Counted from the stretch's first letter, positions 7,970 to 19,075 are shown. The stretch is DNA of 48,723 nt from JAVBUY01 sp031552735 (GCA_031552735.1 JAVBMF010000064.1:1-48723); one strand, 5' to 3'. Numbers and translations: made by a program. The notes: generated by a model not told the origin, from the letters alone.

Positions 7970-8917
7970 ATGCGCCTCACTTACGCTGTTACCTCAGACG
8001 ACATCGGCGCGCCGCTGCGCACGCTGCTGTCCCGCCGCCTCATGCTGTCCACCGCGCAGGTGCACGCATGCCGGGCCGCGGACAGCATCCGTGTGGACGG
8101 CGCGCCGTTTTTTTTGAACCAAGCGCCGCCTATCGGCGCGACTGTCACCGTCGATTTACCGACGCCGCCGCTGCCCGGCGACCTGCCCGTCGAGCATGCA
8201 CCCCTCTCCATCCTGTTCGAGGATGAAGCACTGATCGCGCTACACAAGCCCGCCAGTCTGCTGGTGCACCCGTCCCGCGCGCAATACGCGGGCACGCTGC
8301 TTGGCGCGGTGTTGGGGCACCTGGCCGATACCGGCCAGCCGCTGTGCGCGCATCCGGTGCACCGGTTGGATCGCGGCACCAGCGGCATTGTGCTGTTCGC
8401 CAAGCACCCGCACGCGCAAGCGCGGTGGATGGCCGCGCATGCCGCCGGGCAAGTCGCCAAGCGCTATGTCGGCGTTGTGTGGGGCGTGCCCGAGCCGCCC
8501 GAGGGCGAAATCCGTCTGTCGATCCGGCGGGCACAACCGCAAGCCATGCTGCGCATTGTCAGTGACGATGGGCAGGCCGCACACACGCGCTATCGTGTGA
8601 TCTCAACCGCCCTGACGCAGGGGCACCCGGTCAGCTGCGTCGCGTTTGAGCCAATCACCGGCCGCACGCACCAACTGCGCGTACATAGTTTGGCCATCGG
8701 GCATCCGCTGCTGGGCGACCGGCTGTATCACACGCCGGACGCTGCGGCGCTATCCGCCGCGCTGGGGCTGTCCGACCAACTGCTGCACGCCGAGTCCCTC
8801 TGCTTCCCGCATCCTATCTCCGGCGAGCCGGTCGAACTGTTTTGCCCGATGACGCGGGGCATCGCAGGCATTACGCCTCCAGCCCTTCCCACCCCGCCAG
8901 CCCCAGCATCGCCGTAA
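7970..8917 (+). CDS. RluA-family pseudouridine synthase
   Basis: Converts specific uridines to pseudouridine in ribosomal (or other) RNA. The 315-residue protein has a weak N-terminal S4-like part and the RluA catalytic domain: HKPASLLVHPS (about 92-102), catalytic Asp134 in HRLDRGTSGIVLFAK, and the PITGRTHQLRVH motif. The frame is open to an ATG at 7943, but the ATG at 7970, immediately after the trkH stop, gives a normal family start and avoids overlap. The ribosome site is weak, suggesting coupling to trkH. Its last 47 bases overlap the end of the convergent gene at 8871. The exact RNA target cannot be predicted. Confidence 0.88.
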   Translation: MRLTYAVTSDDIGAPLRTLLSRRLMLSTAQVHACRAADSIRVDGAPFFLNQAPPIGATVTVDLPTPPLPGDLPVEHAPLSILFEDEALIALHKPASLLVHPSRAQYAGTLLGAVLGHLADTGQPLCAHPVHRLDRGTSGIVLFAKHPHAQARWMAAHAAGQVAKRYVGVVWGVPEPPEGEIRLSIRRAQPQAMLRIVSDDGQAAHTRYRVISTALTQGHPVSCVAFEPITGRTHQLRVHSLAIGHPLLGDRLYHTPDAAALSAALGLSDQLLHAESLCFPHPISGEPVELFCPMTRGIAGITPPALPTPPAPASP

Positions 8918-10046
8918 ACCGATCCAGCGCCTCTTTCACGCCGTCCATGTCCACCGGGCGCTCCCACCAAGCGCCCTTGACCAGCAGGGTGCCCTGCGCA
9001 CGCTGGCGCACCAGCTCGATGCGCCCCACCAGCGCGTCACCCTGCAACACCGGCATCACATAATAGCCATACTGCCGCTGTTTCGCTGGGGTGTATACCT
9101 CCCAGCGATAATAAAAGCCAAACACCGCTTCGACCAGCTTGCGATCCCACAGCAGATTGTCCAGCGGCGCAATGCACTCGGTGCGCGGCGGTTTTTGCGC
9201 AGACGCACGGCTGGTCTGTGCGTGCTCCAAATACGCCAGCGCCTCTTGGGGCGCATACAGCGTGCCGGGTACGCCTTCCACCGTGACGGGCAGGATGCGC
9301 CCTTCCTCCTGAAGCCGCGCGAAAGCGGCCGCGCGCGCCGCGCCCTTGGCGGTCACACCCAGCAGCGCGTCGCTGGCCTTGTCCCATAACAGCCCCACTG
9401 CGGCGATCCGGCGGGCGATGCGCCACGCGTCATATTCGCCCTGATTCTCAAACGGGTCGGGCGCGGTAAAAAGTGCCTGGGGCACGCACCGTTCCGCCAG
9501 ATCAAAGGTGCGCTGCGTGCCGCTTCTATGGTGCACGATCAGATCGCCCTCAAAAAACAAGGCTTCCATCGCCGCGCGCGACAGCGATGTCGCCGCCCAT
9601 GCCCACTCCACCTTCTGGCCGTAATCGACATCGCCGGGCTTGAGCGGCCCACGCGCCGCAAACCGCGCACGCAGGTCGTCGCCCACCGCCGCGACGAGCG
9701 CTCGGTTCTCGCGGTCATACGGGTTCTCGCGGAAGTACGCGCGGTTGCGCGCATAGTGCGGCCAGTCGGCTGTCGGATAGATCGCCATGTTTTTGTCCCA
9801 GCCGTCCATCAGCACACGATGCTTATATAGCGCCTCTTCCAGCAGGCGCGGGGTGTATCCCGACACACGCGCTTGCAGCACCAGATCGGCATTGCGCCCA
9901 CAGATATCCAGCGGATCAAACTGGATGCAGCCCGCCTGCTGGACATATGCCAGCACGCCGCGCGCGCCGGAAAAACGCTTCTTTCCCCAAAGCCCCTGCC
10001 AGTCCAGCAGATATCGGCGCGCCGCCGTTTGGGAAAGCTGGTGCAT
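8871..10046 (-). CDS. AlkX/YcaQ-like winged-helix DNA glycosylase (HTH_42)
   Basis: A 391-residue member of the winged-helix HTH_42 family that includes E. coli YcaQ (AlkX) and Streptomyces AlkZ, monofunctional glycosylases that excise alkylated bases and unhook DNA interstrand crosslinks. The catalytic QxD signature of the YcaQ branch is present as Gln42-Phe43-Asp44 in CIQFDPLD. The preceding SQTAARRYLLDWQGL segment and the later ECIAPLDNLLWDRK and YYVMPVLQGDALVGRIE blocks fit the family. The frame extends to 10283, but upstream residues run through a terminator; the ATG at 10046 has GGAAGGTG before it. The gene is monocistronic and converges on the pseudouridine synthase with a 47-base overlap. 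Glycosylase activity is inferred from family and motif. Confidence 0.83.
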   Translation of the reverse strand: MHQLSQTAARRYLLDWQGLWGKKRFSGARGVLAYVQQAGCIQFDPLDICGRNADLVLQARVSGYTPRLLEEALYKHRVLMDGWDKNMAIYPTADWPHYARNRAYFRENPYDRENRALVAAVGDDLRARFAARGPLKPGDVDYGQKVEWAWAATSLSRAAMEALFFEGDLIVHHRSGTQRTFDLAERCVPQALFTAPDPFENQGEYDAWRIARRIAAVGLLWDKASDALLGVTAKGAARAAAFARLQEEGRILPVTVEGVPGTLYAPQEALAYLEHAQTSRASAQKPPRTECIAPLDNLLWDRKLVEAVFGFYYRWEVYTPAKQRQYGYYVMPVLQGDALVGRIELVRQRAQGTLLVKGAWWERPVDMDGVKEALDRFTAMLGLAGWEGLEA

Positions 10047-10074
10047 AGAACGTTCACCTTCCGTACTGTTTAAT

Positions 10075-10107
10075 GAAAAAAACGCCGTGCGCAGGAAACG
10101 CGCACGA
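10075..10107 (-). terminator. Terminator after the pseudo-receiver gene
   Basis: Minus-strand stem CGTGCGC/GCGCACG (10086-10092 with 10100-10106) is followed by GCGTTTTTTT. It sits 16 bases past the stop at 10123 and ahead of the glycosylase gene. Confidence 0.85.
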
Positions 10108-10122
10108 CGCAACAGTTTTCGA

Positions 10123-10914
10123 TTATCCGACGCGGATAGCATCCTCCCGCGCGCACAGGGCGGGCAGGTTGGCATACAGGCTGATGTGGCTAAGCCGGAT
10201 GCCGACCTCCAGAAACTCCTCGATATCCTCACAGGCGCGGGCGATATGCGCGCGGGTCTGCGCAAAGAGCTGATCGCCGTCAATGGCTTGCTTAGGGCAG
10301 GCTAGCAGCTTGATTTCCTTAGGGCTGAGCACTTGCAGCACAGTGCGCATGTCGGGCAAGTCGCGCTCAAAGAAATTGCGCAACGCCACCTCCAGACGTG
10401 TGCGGCCATAGCGCCACACTTCCTCCAGATAGGTTTCGCCCTGCGGCATCTCTAGCTGTGCCACGCACACCGGCGTGTCCAGCGGCACGCTGAGTTGCAG
10501 CGCCCGGACGCGCGTGCGCAGTTGTTCGCCGGTCAGCGGCGCGCCCTGCAACACGCTATAGAAAAACTCCACTTGCAGCAGCGGCAGTACATCGGACAGA
10601 ATATCCACCGAACTGCGCTCGTGCAGCGCGCGGCGCAGGCGGCCCAGCGCACGGCGCAGACGCAGCGGCTCACAAGTGGCCTCCATGCACAGCACTTGCG
10701 GCATCTGCGCCAGGAAGGTAAAGAACGCTTGGCCTTCTTCCTTGCCGAGCATAAACGATACGGCGTCCACTGTGCCAGCCTCGATGAGCACCATTGCCTC
10801 TTTGGCGGTGCGCACGCTACGGGGTACATCAAACCCCAAGCCTTCCCAATCCGCGAAAGCAGCAAAACCATCGAGCAGGTCTTGCTCATCCGTAACCAGA
10901 AGCAGCTTGTACAT
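10123..10914 (-). CDS. Degenerate YesN-type receiver protein without a DNA-binding domain
   Basis: A 263-residue protein whose first 100 residues fold like a response-regulator receiver (MYKLLLVTDEQDLL...). Compared with the true regulator at 16350-17102, the acidic pair DDE is TDE and phosphoacceptor Asp55 is Met. The middle part (about 110-250) resembles the helical linker of YesN regulators, but the protein stops before any AraC helix-turn-helix. It is therefore probably not phosphorylated and not a DNA-binding regulator in the usual way. GGGAGGT precedes the ATG at 10914; the longer frame to 11103 runs through promoter sequence. It is divergent from a large hybrid kinase, which suggests a link. 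Function unknown. Confidence 0.7.
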   Translation of the reverse strand: MYKLLLVTDEQDLLDGFAAFADWEGLGFDVPRSVRTAKEAMVLIEAGTVDAVSFMLGKEEGQAFFTFLAQMPQVLCMEATCEPLRLRRALGRLRRALHERSSVDILSDVLPLLQVEFFYSVLQGAPLTGEQLRTRVRALQLSVPLDTPVCVAQLEMPQGETYLEEVWRYGRTRLEVALRNFFERDLPDMRTVLQVLSPKEIKLLACPKQAIDGDQLFAQTRAHIARACEDIEEFLEVGIRLSHISLYANLPALCAREDAIRVG

Positions 10915-10981
10915 GCCTACCTCCCGTATTTCTGACGTGCGCGTGTTGTGTCCATTGCTATCGTTCCCGGGCAACGCGTTT

Positions 10982-10990
10982 ATTATATCA
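10982..10990 (-). promoter_or_regulatory. Extended -10 promoter for the pseudo-receiver gene
   Basis: Minus strand reads TGATATAAT, an extended -10 (TGnTATAAT). A poor -35 (TACACA) lies about 17 bases upstream. The start would be near 10975, next to a GTTCCCGGGCAAC block. Confidence 0.55.
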
Positions 10991-11009
10991 TGCATCCGCG
11001 CAAATGTGT

Positions 11010-11030
11010 ACGTCTTTCCGGGAAAAACGT
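11010..11030. promoter_or_regulatory. 21-bp near-perfect palindrome in the divergent control region
   Basis: ACGTCTTTCC (11010-11019), a central G, and GGAAAAACGT (11021-11030) pair at 9 of 10 positions. It lies upstream of both divergent genes and looks like a dimeric operator. It also resembles the Noc-box core (ATTTCCCGGGAAAT) with one base missing. Confidence 0.45.
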
Positions 11031-11074
11031 TGTTTTGCATTGCCACATCGCGCGAACGCACGCAAATGCGCGTC

Positions 11075-11103
11075 TTTGCGCACCCTGCTACTTTTTTGCG
11101 CAC
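11075..11103 (+). promoter_or_regulatory. Two direct TTTGCGCAC repeats upstream of the kinase promoter
   Basis: TTTGCGCAC occurs at 11075-11083 and 11095-11103. The copies are 20 bp apart, about two helical turns, and end 15 bp before the -35 box. This is the usual geometry of activator binding sites. Confidence 0.45.
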
Positions 11104-11118
11104 TTGCCTTCCAATTCA

Positions 11119-11147
11119 TTTACAATTGGTATTGCGCGGTGTACAAT
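11119..11147 (+). promoter_or_regulatory. Promoter of the hybrid histidine kinase
   Basis: TTTACA (11119-11124), 17 bases, TACAAT (11142-11147). The -35 overlaps an inverted repeat CCAATT/AATTGG (11111-11116 and 11124-11129). Confidence 0.65.
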
Positions 11148-11155
11148 ACACTTGG

Positions 11156-11179
11156 TATATTCTGTGCAAGCAGAATATA
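11156..11179 (+). promoter_or_regulatory. Perfect 9-bp inverted repeat in the kinase 5' UTR
   Basis: TATATTCTG (11156-11164) and CAGAATATA (11171-11179) flank a 6-base loop, close to the predicted start near 11154. A direct repeat ATTCTGTGCA (11159-11168, 11186-11195) overlaps it and ends at the ribosome site. Confidence 0.45.
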
Positions 11180-11212
11180 TGATTCATTCTGTGCAGGAAG
11201 GATGGCGCTGAT

Positions 11213-14802
<3,590 letters not shown>

Positions 14803-14806
<4 letters not shown>

Positions 14807-14830
14807 CAAAAATGTATTTTCTGGTATAAT
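14803..14830 (+). promoter_or_regulatory. Strong promoter overlapping the kinase stop codon
   Basis: TTGACA (14803-14808), 16 bases, TATAAT (14825-14830), with TGG before the -10 making it an extended -10. The -35 box overlaps the TGA stop of the kinase gene. Transcription would start near 14837. Confidence 0.8.
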
Positions 14831-14836
14831 GACTCG

Positions 14837-14962
14837 TATGATCAAAGCGGGCTTGCCCGCGATGAAAGAAAGGATCCTGTTTTCATTGGACGATTCCACC
14901 GTTCCTGAACGATGTGCTGACTCGCGCACAACAAACCGTGCTGGTTTGTTGTGCCTTTTTGT
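14837..14962 (+). ncRNA. Terminated leader RNA before the CNNM transporter gene
   Basis: The transcript from the promoter at 14803-14830 runs about 120 bases before a 12-bp perfect terminator at 14925-14957, still upstream of the coding start at 15001. Near its 5' end GCGGG and CCCGC pair around a CTTG loop (about 14846-14859). TGTGC (about 14918) could pair with GCACA in the terminator's left arm as a weak competing stem. I do not recognise a known riboswitch class (no M-box, yybP-ykoY or fluoride motif). It may be an attenuator for the metal transporter or a free-standing small RNA. Confidence 0.5.
14925..14957 (+). terminator. Intrinsic terminator within the CNNM leader
   Basis: GCACAACAAACC and GGTTTGTTGTGC form a 12-bp stem with loop GTGCT, followed by CTTTTTG. 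It lies between the promoter and the gene, so the gene needs readthrough. Confidence 0.8.
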
Positions 14963-15000
14963 ACCCTCTGTAACCTGTCAATAAGGAGTTCGATACCCGC

Positions 15001-16281
15001 ATGAATATGAGTACCACCACTTTGGTCGCCGGCATGGCATTCTGTATGCTCATGTCCGCTTTCTTTTCGGCGACCGAAACCGCCTTTTCCAGCATGAACC
15101 GTATCCGCCTGAAAAATCTGGTCAAAAACGGCAACGCACGTGCAAGTGACACCCTGCGATTGGCCGAGGACTTTGACCGTCTGCTATCCACGATTCTTAT
15201 TGGCAACAACATTGTCAATATCACCATGGCGTCGCTGGCGACGCTGCTGTTCACGCGCCTGTGGGGCGACGACGCGCTTACTGTTTCCACGGTGATCACC
15301 ACCGCGCTGGTGCTGCTCTTTGGCGAAATCACACCCAAGAGTATGGCCAAGGAGATGCCCGAGCGCGTCGCGATGGCGGTCACGCCGCTGCTGCGCTTCT
15401 TTTCGGTCATCCTGCGCCCGCTCAACTTCCTCTTCTCGTTGTGGAAGAAAGGACTGGCGCTGGTCTTTAAGACGCCGGAGGAAAAGAGCATGTCCGAGGA
15501 GGAGCTGCTCACCATCGTCGCCGAAGCCGAGCAGGACGGCGGCATTGACGAGCACGAGAGCCGCCTGATCCGCTCCGCCATTGAGTTCAACGACCTAGAC
15601 GCGGTGGAAATCATGACGCCGCGCACCGATATGGCCGCGCTGCCCAAGTCGGCCACCATGCAGGATGTCCGCAATGCCTTTGCCGAGCATGGGTATTCGC
15701 GCCTGCCCATTTATGAAAACAACATTGATCAGATCATCGGCGTGCTGCACGAGAAGGACTTTTACGAGGCGTACACCGCCGGTGCGACCACCTTTGACGC
15801 GCAGATCAAGCCCATCGTGTTCACACCGCCCAGCGCCAAGATTTCCGAGCTGCTGCGCACGCTGCAACAGAACAAGTCGCACCTGTCTGTGGTGGTCGAT
15901 GAGTTTGGCGCCAGCATTGGCCTGGTCACCGTCGAAGACATTCTGGAAGAGCTGGTTGGCGAAATCTGGGATGAGCACGACGAAGTGCGCGAGGACTTCC
16001 AGATGCTGACGCCGGACAGTTATAAGGTGCTGGGCGGCTGCGAGCTGGACGACTTCTTCGATTTCTTCCAGCTCAAGGGCGATCCGGAGGATTACGAGGT
16101 GCAGACCGTCAGCGGCTGGGTGGTCGAGCAGATGGGCGTCATCCCCTCGGTGGGCGACCACTTTGACTTCCAGAACCTGACCATCACGGTGTCAAAGGTC
16201 GACTATGGCCGGATATTGGAGATTCATGTGCAGCTGGAGCTGCCGACCGATGTCCCGTCAGCCGCGCCCAGCGCGGAATAA
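15001..16281 (+). CDS. CNNM/CorC (HlyC) family membrane protein, likely divalent-metal transporter
   Basis: A 426-residue protein with the CNNM layout: DUF21 membrane domain (about 1-150; ALVLLFGEITPKSMAKE is the signature helix), two CBS domains (about 205-330; IMTPRTDM and VVDEFGASIGLVTVEDILE), and a C-terminal CorC_HlyC domain (about 345-420). Family members such as MpfA/YhdP export magnesium, with the CBS pair binding ATP-Mg; haemolysin activity is a historical name. AAGGAG lies upstream of the ATG. The gene is monocistronic and its expression probably depends on readthrough of the leader terminator at 14925-14957. The metal is inferred only from the family. Confidence 0.88.
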   Translation: MNMSTTTLVAGMAFCMLMSAFFSATETAFSSMNRIRLKNLVKNGNARASDTLRLAEDFDRLLSTILIGNNIVNITMASLATLLFTRLWGDDALTVSTVITTALVLLFGEITPKSMAKEMPERVAMAVTPLLRFFSVILRPLNFLFSLWKKGLALVFKTPEEKSMSEEELLTIVAEAEQDGGIDEHESRLIRSAIEFNDLDAVEIMTPRTDMAALPKSATMQDVRNAFAEHGYSRLPIYENNIDQIIGVLHEKDFYEAYTAGATTFDAQIKPIVFTPPSAKISELLRTLQQNKSHLSVVVDEFGASIGLVTVEDILEELVGEIWDEHDEVREDFQMLTPDSYKVLGGCELDDFFDFFQLKGDPEDYEVQTVSGWVVEQMGVIPSVGDHFDFQNLTITVSKVDYGRILEIHVQLELPTDVPSAAPSAE

Positions 16282-16290
16282 ACCGCACGC

Positions 16291-16318
16291 AAAAAGCCCT
16301 CACGTAGAGGGCTTTTTT
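16291..16318. terminator. Bidirectional terminator
   Basis: AAAAAGCCCTC and GAGGGCTTTTTT form a stem with loop ACGTA. It serves the CNNM gene (plus) and, because of the A-run, the response-regulator operon ending at 16350 (minus). Confidence 0.85.
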
Positions 16319-16356
16319 CTTTATCGCAAATTTATATCACAAATCTTTATCACAAG
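16319..16356. repeat. Three iterated TTTATCACAAA-like units
   Basis: Three units of 12-14 bases (TTTATCGCAAA, TTTATATCACAAA, CTTTATCACAAG) run from the terminator into the last codon of the response-regulator gene. They may be a local duplication or a protein site. Confidence 0.35.
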
Positions 16357-17102
16357 TGATTCCGATACTCCCCCGGTGTCTCGCCGGTTAGCTTCTTGAA
16401 TATCTTGGAAAAGTGCGCCACATCGGCAAACCCCACAAGCTCGGCGATCTCGTGCACGCGCAGCGCGGGATCGCGCAATTGCCGTTTGGCAGCCTCCACG
16501 CGCTGTTGATTGATCAGGTCGGAAAAGCTCTGCCCGGTCTGCTTGTTGATCAGCTTGGACAAGTGCCACTGGCTGACGTACACATGATCGGCCACGTCGC
16601 TGAGCGCGATACGCTCTACCGCATGCGCGGCAATGTACTCCAGCGCCTGATTGACAACAAAGTGATTGGCGCTGCCCGCTGCGCTGTCGTCGGCCTCGCC
16701 GGGCGTTTCCGCTTCATTAGGCGGCAGCTCACCCAGCGTCTTGGTCATCGCTTCGATGGTTTCGCGGATTTCTTCCATCTTGCTGGGCTTGAGCAGGTAG
16801 CGCATCACGCCCAAGTGGATCGCGCGCTGCGCATACTCAAAATCGCGAAACGCGGTCAGCACCGCGATCTGCATCCTCGGAAACTCGCTCTTGAGTCCGG
16901 CGATCATCGTCAGCCCATCCATATTGGCCATGCGAATGTCGGTAAACAGGATGTGCGGCTGCTGCTGGCGAATCAGCGCCGCGCCCTCCATGCCGTCGTT
17001 GGCCGAGCCGACCACCTCGCAGCCATACTGCTGCCACGGCACCACGCGCATCAGCCCGCTGAGAATCAACGGCTCGTCGTCCACCAATACGACCTTATAC
17101 AC
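16350..17102 (-). CDS. YesN-type response regulator (REC + AraC HTH)
   Basis: A 250-residue response regulator. The receiver (1-125) has the acidic pair VDDE, phosphoacceptor Asp55 (LFTDIRMANMDG), the switch threonine (LTAF) and Lys in LLKPSK. The C-terminal AraC domain (about 150-250) has two helix-turn-helix motifs: LSDVADHVYVSQWHLSKLINK and the HEIAELVGFADVAHFSKIFKK signature. It would act as the DNA-binding partner of the sensor kinase at 20472-22229. The start is a GTG at 17102 preceded by AAGGGAGGG; the ATG at 17132 has no ribosome site. As last gene of the sugar transport cluster it is shorter than typical YesN proteins (500+), lacking the long central region. Confidence 0.9.
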   Translation of the reverse strand: MYKVVLVDDEPLILSGLMRVVPWQQYGCEVVGSANDGMEGAALIRQQQPHILFTDIRMANMDGLTMIAGLKSEFPRMQIAVLTAFRDFEYAQRAIHLGVMRYLLKPSKMEEIRETIEAMTKTLGELPPNEAETPGEADDSAAGSANHFVVNQALEYIAAHAVERIALSDVADHVYVSQWHLSKLINKQTGQSFSDLINQQRVEAAKRQLRDPALRVHEIAELVGFADVAHFSKIFKKLTGETPGEYRNHL

Positions 17103-17138
17103 GCGCGTCCCTCCCTTGCGGCATTGGCTCACTTGATT

Positions 17139-18008
17139 TTAGCCCTTCACCGCACCGGCTGTCAAACCCTTGACGATATTGTTTTGCAGGAAGATGTATA
17201 CAATCAGCACCGGCACGACGACCAGACTGACCGCCGCGGCCATCAGGCCAAAGTCGGTGCCGTACTGGCTGGATATCTCGCGCAGCAGCGCGCAGATCGG
17301 CTGCACCGGCCGCGTGCGCAGGATGATCATCTGCAAGAACAGGTCGTTATAGCTCCACAGGAACGTGAAAATCGCCACGGTCGCCAGTGCGCTCTTGGAC
17401 AGCGGGACGACAATGCGCGTAAAAATCTGCATCACCGAGCAGCCTTCCATAAACGCCGCTTCCTCCAGCTCATACGGCAACTGCGAGATAAAGCCCATCA
17501 TCACCACCGCCGCGAAGGCCAGATTGCTGGCGGTCTGTGGCAGGATAACGCCCAGGTGCTTATCGACCAGCCCCAGCCCCACCATCATCTTAAACACCGG
17601 GAAAATCGTGGCGAATGCAGGGAACATCAGGCTGCCGACGATCAGCCCGTGGATCAGCCCCCGTCCACGGAAGCGATAGCGCGTCATGCCAAAGGACAGC
17701 AGCGACGACAGCAGCATCACCAGCAGCGTGACCGAGCCGGACACGATCATGCTGTTCAGGTAGCCCAGACCGATCCGCTGGCGGCTGAACGCGTTCTCAT
17801 AATTGGCCAGTGTGGGCGCGGCGGGCAGCGCAAAGCCGCTGTTGAGAATCTCTTGCGTGGGCTTGAACGAATTGAGAAAGACCCACAGGAACGGATAGAT
17901 CGTGCCGATCGCCCAGATAATCAACACCGTATAGACCACGATTTTCCCCCACGGGATCGGCTTGCGCGGAGCCAACGCGGCGCGAGGCATCGTTTCGGTT
18001 CGCATCAT
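17139..18008 (-). CDS. Sugar ABC transporter permease (MalG type)
   Basis: A 289-residue inner-membrane permease of the CUT1 carbohydrate ABC family. Six hydrophobic helices are visible, the first at about 22-42. The cytoplasmic EAA loop that contacts the ATPase reads ELEEAAFMEGCSVMQIFTRI, close to the EAAxxDGA consensus. The ATG at 18008 begins 1 base after the stop of the upstream permease with GGGGAGG inside that gene's end. It pairs with the permease at 18010 to form the membrane channel. No ATP-binding subunit is encoded here; a shared MsmK-type ATPase elsewhere is likely. Confidence 0.9.
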   Translation of the reverse strand: MMRTETMPRAALAPRKPIPWGKIVVYTVLIIWAIGTIYPFLWVFLNSFKPTQEILNSGFALPAAPTLANYENAFSRQRIGLGYLNSMIVSGSVTLLVMLLSSLLSFGMTRYRFRGRGLIHGLIVGSLMFPAFATIFPVFKMMVGLGLVDKHLGVILPQTASNLAFAAVVMMGFISQLPYELEEAAFMEGCSVMQIFTRIVVPLSKSALATVAIFTFLWSYNDLFLQMIILRTRPVQPICALLREISSQYGTDFGLMAAAVSLVVVPVLIVYIFLQNNIVKGLTAGAVKG

Positions 18009-18009
18009 G

Positions 18010-18900
18010 TCACAGCGCCTCCCCTCTGTCCAGCAGCTTGCCCACCACTTGCGCAATGACCACGCCCACCAACACAATCACCACCGCAATCGCGCTGCCA
18101 TAGTCCACGTTGCCCGCCTCAAAGGTGGTGATCTGCATCAGCGTGCCCAGCAAAAATGTCGTGCCGCTAGGCGCGCCGCGCCGCACAATGATCTCCGGCA
18201 TGTCGAATACCTTCAGCGCGCCGGTGATGCACAGCGTTGTACAGGTGGCCAGCACGCCGCGCATAAGCGGCAGCGTAATATACCAGGTTTTTTTGATGCC
18301 CACCGCGCCGTCCAGCGCCGCAGACTCATACACATCCGCGGGGATGCCCGATAGCCCAGTGATCAGAATCACAAAGTAGAAGCCGACATACTGCCAGATA
18401 ATTGGCACAATCATCGCGTAAAACGCACTGCCTTTGGCCTTCCAGAATACCGGTGCCATGTCCATCATGTTCAGCAACTGGTTGAGCATGCCGTTGTAAT
18501 AGTCATAGAACAGATTGAACATCAGGCCAATCGCGGTCGCGGAAATAACGATAGGAAAAAAGTAGACCGTGCGGAAGAAATACGCGCCGCGCCGAATGGA
18601 ATCGACCAGCAGCGCCAGCACCAGCGCGATGCCTAACTGGAACACCACCACCAGCACCATCAGCCACAGCGAGTTTTTCATCGCGACACCCATCTGCGGG
18701 TCCGACAGCATCCTGACATAATTGCCCACGCCGACGAACTCCTCGCGTACACCGGCCAGGTTGCGAATCTCGAACAGGCTGTTGTAGATATTCATGAAAA
18801 ACGGGTAGTACAGAAACACCGCAAACATCAGCAGCGGCACCGTCAGAAAAATCCAGAGCGGTCTTTTGTCGCGGTAGAGCATGTTTTGCACTGTCGCCAC
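18010..18900 (-). CDS. Sugar ABC transporter permease (MalF type)
   Basis: A 296-residue CUT1-family permease with six membrane helices, the first at about 14-34. The EAA loop is YESAALDGAVGIKKTWYITL. It forms a heterodimer with the downstream permease. The start codon is uncertain: GTG at 18900 has little ribosome site, GTG at 18891 follows AGAGGTGG, and ATG at 18882 is also possible. Its upstream side is a 159-bp palindromic element and then a strong hairpin separating it from the binding-protein gene, which may lower permease expression relative to the binding protein. Confidence 0.9.
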   Translation of the reverse strand: MATVQNMLYRDKRPLWIFLTVPLLMFAVFLYYPFFMNIYNSLFEIRNLAGVREEFVGVGNYVRMLSDPQMGVAMKNSLWLMVLVVVFQLGIALVLALLVDSIRRGAYFFRTVYFFPIVISATAIGLMFNLFYDYYNGMLNQLLNMMDMAPVFWKAKGSAFYAMIVPIIWQYVGFYFVILITGLSGIPADVYESAALDGAVGIKKTWYITLPLMRGVLATCTTLCITGALKVFDMPEIIVRRGAPSGTTFLLGTLMQITTFEAGNVDYGSAIAVVIVLVGVVIAQVVGKLLDRGEAL

Positions 18901-18907
18901 CTCTAAA

Positions 18908-19066
18908 TACTAATTGGAGTTAAAAAGCTTGCAATGGATCGCGGAGGATTTTTTCTCCTCGCTAAGCCGCCGGAGCGAGGCGTAGCAGCGCTACGCTGAG
19001 CAGAGAAGGCAACGCGAGGGGTGAAAAGACAAGCGAGGCGTGCAAGGTTTTTAATGAAGATTAGTA
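18908..19066. repeat. 159-bp imperfect palindromic element, centre GTAGCAGCGCTAC
   Basis: The ends TACTAAT (18908-18914) and ATTAGTA (19060-19066) are inverted. Further in, TTAAAAA-CTTGCA pairs with TGCAAG-TTTTTAA, and TTTTTCTCCTCGC with GCGAGGGGTGAAAAG. The centre is CGTAGC-AGC-GCTACG (18981-18995). The whole element folds as one long hairpin on either strand. It sits between the binding-protein and permease genes and contains no gene. Size, symmetry and core match a second element at 48360-48521. Confidence 0.7.
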
Positions 19067-19075
19067 GAGAATAAG

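Noticed and set aside
10961..11030. Noc or ParB binding sites
   Set aside because: GTTCCCGGGCAAC and TTTCCGGGAAA resemble the Noc box only partly (one base inserted or missing). No parS (TGTTTCACGTGAAACA) was seen.
14839..14985. Possible 48-codon leader peptide (ATG at 14839)
   Set aside because: No ribosome site, the ATG is at the very 5' end of the transcript, and the frame reads through the terminator hairpin.
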